Source: G963664225 sp964538065 (GTDB lineage: Bacteria > Verrucomicrobiota > Verrucomicrobiia > Limisphaerales > UBA1319). From it: a DNA stretch of 64,000 nucleotides. How positions within the stretch are numbered: position 1 is the stretch's first letter; each line of letters starts with the position of its first letter. The notes beneath the pieces are model-generated. The model was not told the origin of the DNA. It searched no databases and saw nothing but the letters and a program-made list of their open reading frames with translations. Location: the NCBI GenBank assembly GCA_964538065.1, contig CAZIDG010000013.1:4133-68132 (forward strand), read 5' to 3'. Positions 60,680 to 64,000 of the stretch are shown here, piece by piece. The position numbers and the translations under genes are program-made.

Positions 60680-63600
60680 ATGTTTCAACCGTGGGATTAT
60701 TTGATTGTAACGGCTTCGAATGAGATTCAAGCCTCGGCGTATCGCCGCCAGTTGGATCTTCGCCGCCAGCTTGGTCTGCTTGCCGATATCGGCCATGTTC
60801 TGGTGGTGAGCGATCTTCAAGGAAAGCGCATTGGCAGTGGTGGCAGCACCCTTTTATGCCTGATGCATGTGCTCTCACGTGAATTACGGGAGGCGAACGG
60901 AGACGCGGATGTGCATTCCTGGAACGATCTCCAGACGATCCTGGGCGGAAGACGGATTCTCATCATTCACGCGGGAGGAGATTCGCGCCGTCTGCCTGCA
61001 TACAGCCCCGCCGGAAAGCTCTTCGTGCCCGTTCCTGGTGAAAACGACTGTGTTTTGGGACAGACATTATTTGACCGACAGCTTTCCACCTACATGAAGC
61101 TTCCCGCGCCGCCCGTTGGCAAAGGTCAAATCCTGGTGACCTCCGGGGACGCGTTGATTTTGGCGGATTTTGACCAGGTGTGCCTGGATGCGTCCGGAAT
61201 GACTGCGCTGGGTTGCCTGGCGTCGGTGAATGACTCAAGCAAGCATGGTGTGTTCTGTGCGGACGACAAGGGCGTGGTGCGCCTCTATCTTCAAAAGCCC
61301 TCACCTGAAGAACAGGCGCGCCAGGGGGCGGTGAACTCGTTTGGACAAAGTGTGCTGGACATCGGTGTGATGAGCTTCGATGCCTCGGCCGCCATACGCA
61401 TGATGCAGGCGTTTGATGTCGTTCCCACAAACGGTCCGGATGACCTTTTGCTGGGGTTTGCCCCTGCCATGCGGGATCTGATTTTGGAGCATGGGTTGGA
61501 CCTGTATCGGGAGATTGGTTGTGCGCTGGGCAGTGAAGCCAAGCCACTCCATCACCGGGCTTCGGCGCATGGGAGCGGATCCAAGTGGAGCCATGAGCAG
61601 CTTGAACGGTTATTCCCCACGCTAAATTCGATTGAGTGCCATCTCCAACTCTTGTCACAATGTCGTTTCCTGCATTTTGGGACCACCCGGCAGCTTATCA
61701 GCAGTGGCATTGAGTTGCTGCAACATGACGAAGGTGTCGTGCAGCCGGGGAGGAATTTGTGTCTCAATCAGATCACCACAGGACAGGGGCGTGTGATCGG
61801 CAATAACAGTTGGCTGGAAGCCTGCCGCGTGGAAAGCCCTGTGACGTTGGGGGGGAACAACGTGCTGGTCGGTGTGAATGTGACTGAATCCTTGGTGGTT
61901 CCACGGGGGGCCTGCATCGATGTCATCGCGGGCCGCAACAGGGCTGGTGCTTCGGTGCATTTTGTCCGCGTATATCACATCAACGACACATTCAAGGACT
62001 CCATTTGTAAGAACGGCACCCTGTGTGGAATTCCAATGGTGGATTGGCTGGCCAAAGCCGGATTAAAGCCAGCAGATGTGTGGGAGGGGGATGTGCCTGA
62101 CGGGGAACGCACTTTGTGGAATGCCCGAATATTTCCGGCTGAGTGCTGCGCAGATGATTACCAGAAATGGTTGTGGCTGTTTCAACCCGATAATGCATCC
62201 GCGGAACAAAAGGAAGCCCTGAAGAACGCAGAGCGCTACAGTGTTGCCGAGATGGCGTTGCTGGCCGATCAGGAGTCCTTCTACATTCGCCGATCACGGC
62301 ACCGGGCCCAGGAATTACGTCATGTTCTGCGCAGATTGTATCGGAGGGACAGTGGTTTTTCGGCCACTGAACTTGCCTGCGCCCTGGGGTATGCCGAGGA
62401 TCCAGGCGCCTGGTTTGTGGAGCTGATTGCTGAAGCGCATCAATATGACAGCACGGCGGATGGTGGCATGAAGGCGTTCGTTTCCGCACGCATTCTGCAC
62501 TCGCTCGCCTCGGCGATCCGATCCATGGCTGGAAGCGATGAGGTCCTCCTTGTGGATCTTTTTCCTTCGTTGTTGGATGGGGCATCAGCAGGCACTCTGG
62601 CGTGGTTGAAGGAGCGTGGCTTGGACATCGAGGCCACGACCAAGGCCCGGCAGTGGTCGGACCGGGCTGCGAATGTGGCCTTTGATGGATTAAGCCGCAC
62701 CATTTTGGCCAGTTCATTGCGCAAGGTCGATCACCCCAAAAACAGTTTGCGCCACGGTGAAACGGTGTGGGGGCGTGCACCGGCGCGTCTGGAATTGGGT
62801 GGCGGTTGGACTGATACGCCTCCTTATACTCTCGAGTATGGTGGGAGTGTCATCAACACCGCCGTCAACCTCAATGGACAGCCTCCGATCCATTGTTATG
62901 GAAGGGTGATTTCAGAGCCAGTCATTCGCTTGTTCTCCATTGAGGCTGGTCTTCACGTTGAGATCAGAGAGCTTGGCGAATTGCTTGACTATCGAAATCC
63001 ACGCGATCTGTTTGGCCTTGTGAAGGCGGCGCTTGCCATCTCTGGTTTTTCGACCGATATGGCTGAGTGGCCGCAAGGGATCACGTTGCGGAGCATGCTC
63101 GAACAGTTTGGAGGCGGCATCGAGTTGACCACCCTGGCGGGCATACCCACGGGATCGGGACTTGGCACTTCCAGCATCGTGGGGGCAGTGGTCGTAGGGG
63201 TCGTTAACCGCATGCTCGGCCGCTCCCTGACCCATCGTGAATTGTTTCATAATGTGCTGCGCCTGGAACAGGCTTTGACCACGGGGGGAGGGTGGCAGGA
63301 CCAAATTGGAGGCGGCGTGGGTGGAACCAAGCTGACGTCCACTTTGCCTGGGCTTTTCCCTGATCCCAGGATCCATTATGTGCCGGATGATGTCATCGAT
63401 CCCCGTCTGAATGGAGGAACAACCCTCCTTTACTATACCGGCATCACCCGGCTTGCGAAGAACATCCTCAGGCAAATTGTCGGCGATTATCTTGACCGAC
63501 AACGATCGACCATGTCCTGTTTGCGTCAGGAGCTTGAAGTGGCCCGGTGCATCCAGGAGGCCATGTCCCGGAAGGATCCGGAGGCTTTTGGCCATTACGT

Positions 63601-63865
63601 GGATGTGGCATGGCAGCTTCAGAAAAAACTGTGCAGCGAGGTGACCAACAAACATATTGAGAGGTTGTTGAACATGGTCCGTCCCCACATCTTTGGTGCG
63701 CGCATTCTGGGCGCCGGTTCGGGCGGATTCATGCTGATGATCTGCAAATCCCCTCAGGATGCAGCGCATATCCGCGAACGGTTGTTACAGGAACCGTTAA
63801 ATGACCGTGCGCGTTTCTTTGATTTTGAGGTCAATTACAAGGGTCTCGAAATCACCACGTGCTGA
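60680..63865 (+). CDS. fkp: Bifunctional fucokinase / L-fucose-1-phosphate guanylyltransferase
   Basis: A 1061-residue two-domain enzyme that turns L-fucose into fucose-1-phosphate and then GDP-fucose. The N-terminal pyrophosphorylase part (about 1-440) has the FKP-type nucleotide motif GGDSRRLPAYSPAGK (98-112). After a linker, the GHMP kinase domain starts at GRAPARLELGGGWTDTPPY and contains PTGSGLGTSS (about 823-832), which binds ATP, and GAGSGGFMLM near the end. Bacteroides Fkp is about 950 residues, so this one is longer mainly in the linker. A GGAAGG-type element lies upstream. Product GDP-fucose would feed surface fucosylation. Confidence 0.93.
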   Translation: MFQPWDYLIVTASNEIQASAYRRQLDLRRQLGLLADIGHVLVVSDLQGKRIGSGGSTLLCLMHVLSRELREANGDADVHSWNDLQTILGGRRILIIHAGGDSRRLPAYSPAGKLFVPVPGENDCVLGQTLFDRQLSTYMKLPAPPVGKGQILVTSGDALILADFDQVCLDASGMTALGCLASVNDSSKHGVFCADDKGVVRLYLQKPSPEEQARQGAVNSFGQSVLDIGVMSFDASAAIRMMQAFDVVPTNGPDDLLLGFAPAMRDLILEHGLDLYREIGCALGSEAKPLHHRASAHGSGSKWSHEQLERLFPTLNSIECHLQLLSQCRFLHFGTTRQLISSGIELLQHDEGVVQPGRNLCLNQITTGQGRVIGNNSWLEACRVESPVTLGGNNVLVGVNVTESLVVPRGACIDVIAGRNRAGASVHFVRVYHINDTFKDSICKNGTLCGIPMVDWLAKAGLKPADVWEGDVPDGERTLWNARIFPAECCADDYQKWLWLFQPDNASAEQKEALKNAERYSVAEMALLADQESFYIRRSRHRAQELRHVLRRLYRRDSGFSATELACALGYAEDPGAWFVELIAEAHQYDSTADGGMKAFVSARILHSLASAIRSMAGSDEVLLVDLFPSLLDGASAGTLAWLKERGLDIEATTKARQWSDRAANVAFDGLSRTILASSLRKVDHPKNSLRHGETVWGRAPARLELGGGWTDTPPYTLEYGGSVINTAVNLNGQPPIHCYGRVISEPVIRLFSIEAGLHVEIRELGELLDYRNPRDLFGLVKAALAISGFSTDMAEWPQGITLRSMLEQFGGGIELTTLAGIPTGSGLGTSSIVGAVVVGVVNRMLGRSLTHRELFHNVLRLEQALTTGGGWQDQIGGGVGGTKLTSTLPGLFPDPRIHYVPDDVIDPRLNGGTTLLYYTGITRLAKNILRQIVGDYLDRQRSTMSCLRQELEVARCIQEAMSRKDPEAFGHYVDVAWQLQKKLCSEVTNKHIERLLNMVRPHIFGARILGAGSGGFMLMICKSPQDAAHIRERLLQEPLNDRARFFDFEVNYKGLEITTC

Positions 63866-63872
63866 ACCCGTT

Positions 63873-64000
63873 TCACCGGCTTGCCTGACGTCCGCCGGTC
63901 CGTGCCACGAGTTCCAGGTTTTCCCCTGACATGCATTCAGTCCAGGGCATGGGATGGCCGTGGACACCGGGCTTGGCAAAGTTCCCGTCACGGCGTAAGA
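63873..64000 (-). CDS. C-terminal end of an unidentified gene entering from the right
   Basis: On the minus strand a frame is open from the window edge to a TGA at 63873-63875, encoding at least 41 residues that end with GHPMPWTECMSGENLELVA and a basic tail. It is convergent with fkp, whose stop is 7 bases away, an arrangement common between real genes. I cannot name a family. It may be chance. Confidence 0.3.
   Translation of the reverse strand, partial: LRRDGNFAKPGVHGHPMPWTECMSGENLELVARTGGRQASR

Noticed and set aside
1..64000. CRISPR arrays, tRNA or rRNA genes, insertion sequences, prophage
   Set aside because: I found no regularly spaced repeats, cloverleaf sequences, rRNA landmarks, transposase or integrase motifs on either strand.

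Overview
The window looks like part of a chromosome from a moderately GC-rich, Gram-negative member of the PVC superphylum, most likely Verrucomicrobiota. The signs are a prepilin with the long GFTLIELL leader and a large pilin domain, an autotransporter-like secreted protein ending in the 'YTLEST...FYRLRK' tail common in this phylum, several Tat-exported Gfo/Idh/MocA oxidoreductases, DUF1080, DUF4091, DUF2961 and dihaem HzsA-like proteins, and a fucokinase/GDP-fucose pyrophosphorylase. I saw no rRNA, tRNA, CRISPR array, transposase or prophage gene. Phylum assignment is inference from gene content.

Layout. 1-3.4 kb: end of a DUF1254 gene, an outer-membrane transporter-like barrel, an orphan DUF433 antitoxin followed by a broken toxin stub, and an aspartyl-protease lipoprotein. 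3.5-11 kb: housekeeping genes (U32 peptidase/RlhA-like, Sua5/TsaC, TrpD, UspA, Rieske protein, YihY-like membrane protein). 11-16.4 kb: a phosphate-uptake operon pstS-pstC-pstA followed by three overlapping ATPase genes, preceded by six heptamers spaced exactly 11 bp apart (a tandem Pho box) and closed by a terminator. 16.5-19.8 kb: guaA, a structured intergenic region, and an Fe-S pair (HscB-like, IscA-like). 20-30 kb: a Gfo/Idh/MocA plus ThuA pair, a Cpx-like envelope-stress module (secreted Spy/CpxP-like protein, response regulator, sensor kinase), a lytic transglycosylase, HrpB helicase and HpnA epimerase.

30-64 kb is an accessory carbohydrate region: secreted proteins and a prepilin; a GH2 enzyme translationally coupled to a discoidin/propeller/dihaem protein; a sugar porter with a PfkB kinase; a Gfo/Idh/MocA enzyme with a HEAT-DUF1080 protein; a radical SAM protein; DUF2961 (GH172), DUF4091 and TIM-barrel isomerase genes; MarC; an esterase, parallel beta-helix and DUF6799 group; and finally a third Gfo/Idh/MocA, an AraC regulator, an RbsD/FucU mutarotase and Fkp. 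Together they suggest use of complex glycans through hydrolases and a periplasmic oxidation (3-keto-sugar) route, with a separate fucose salvage branch feeding GDP-fucose.

The most unusual item is the phosphate operon. Its three PstB paralogues have each lost a different set of ATPase motifs. Only the first keeps the LSGGQ signature, only the second keeps both Q-loop and H-loop residues, and the third has lost the Walker A lysine, the signature, the Q and the H. The pattern predicts an asymmetric PstB1-PstB2 motor with one consensus ATP site and a pseudo-ATPase third subunit, with no phoU in the operon.
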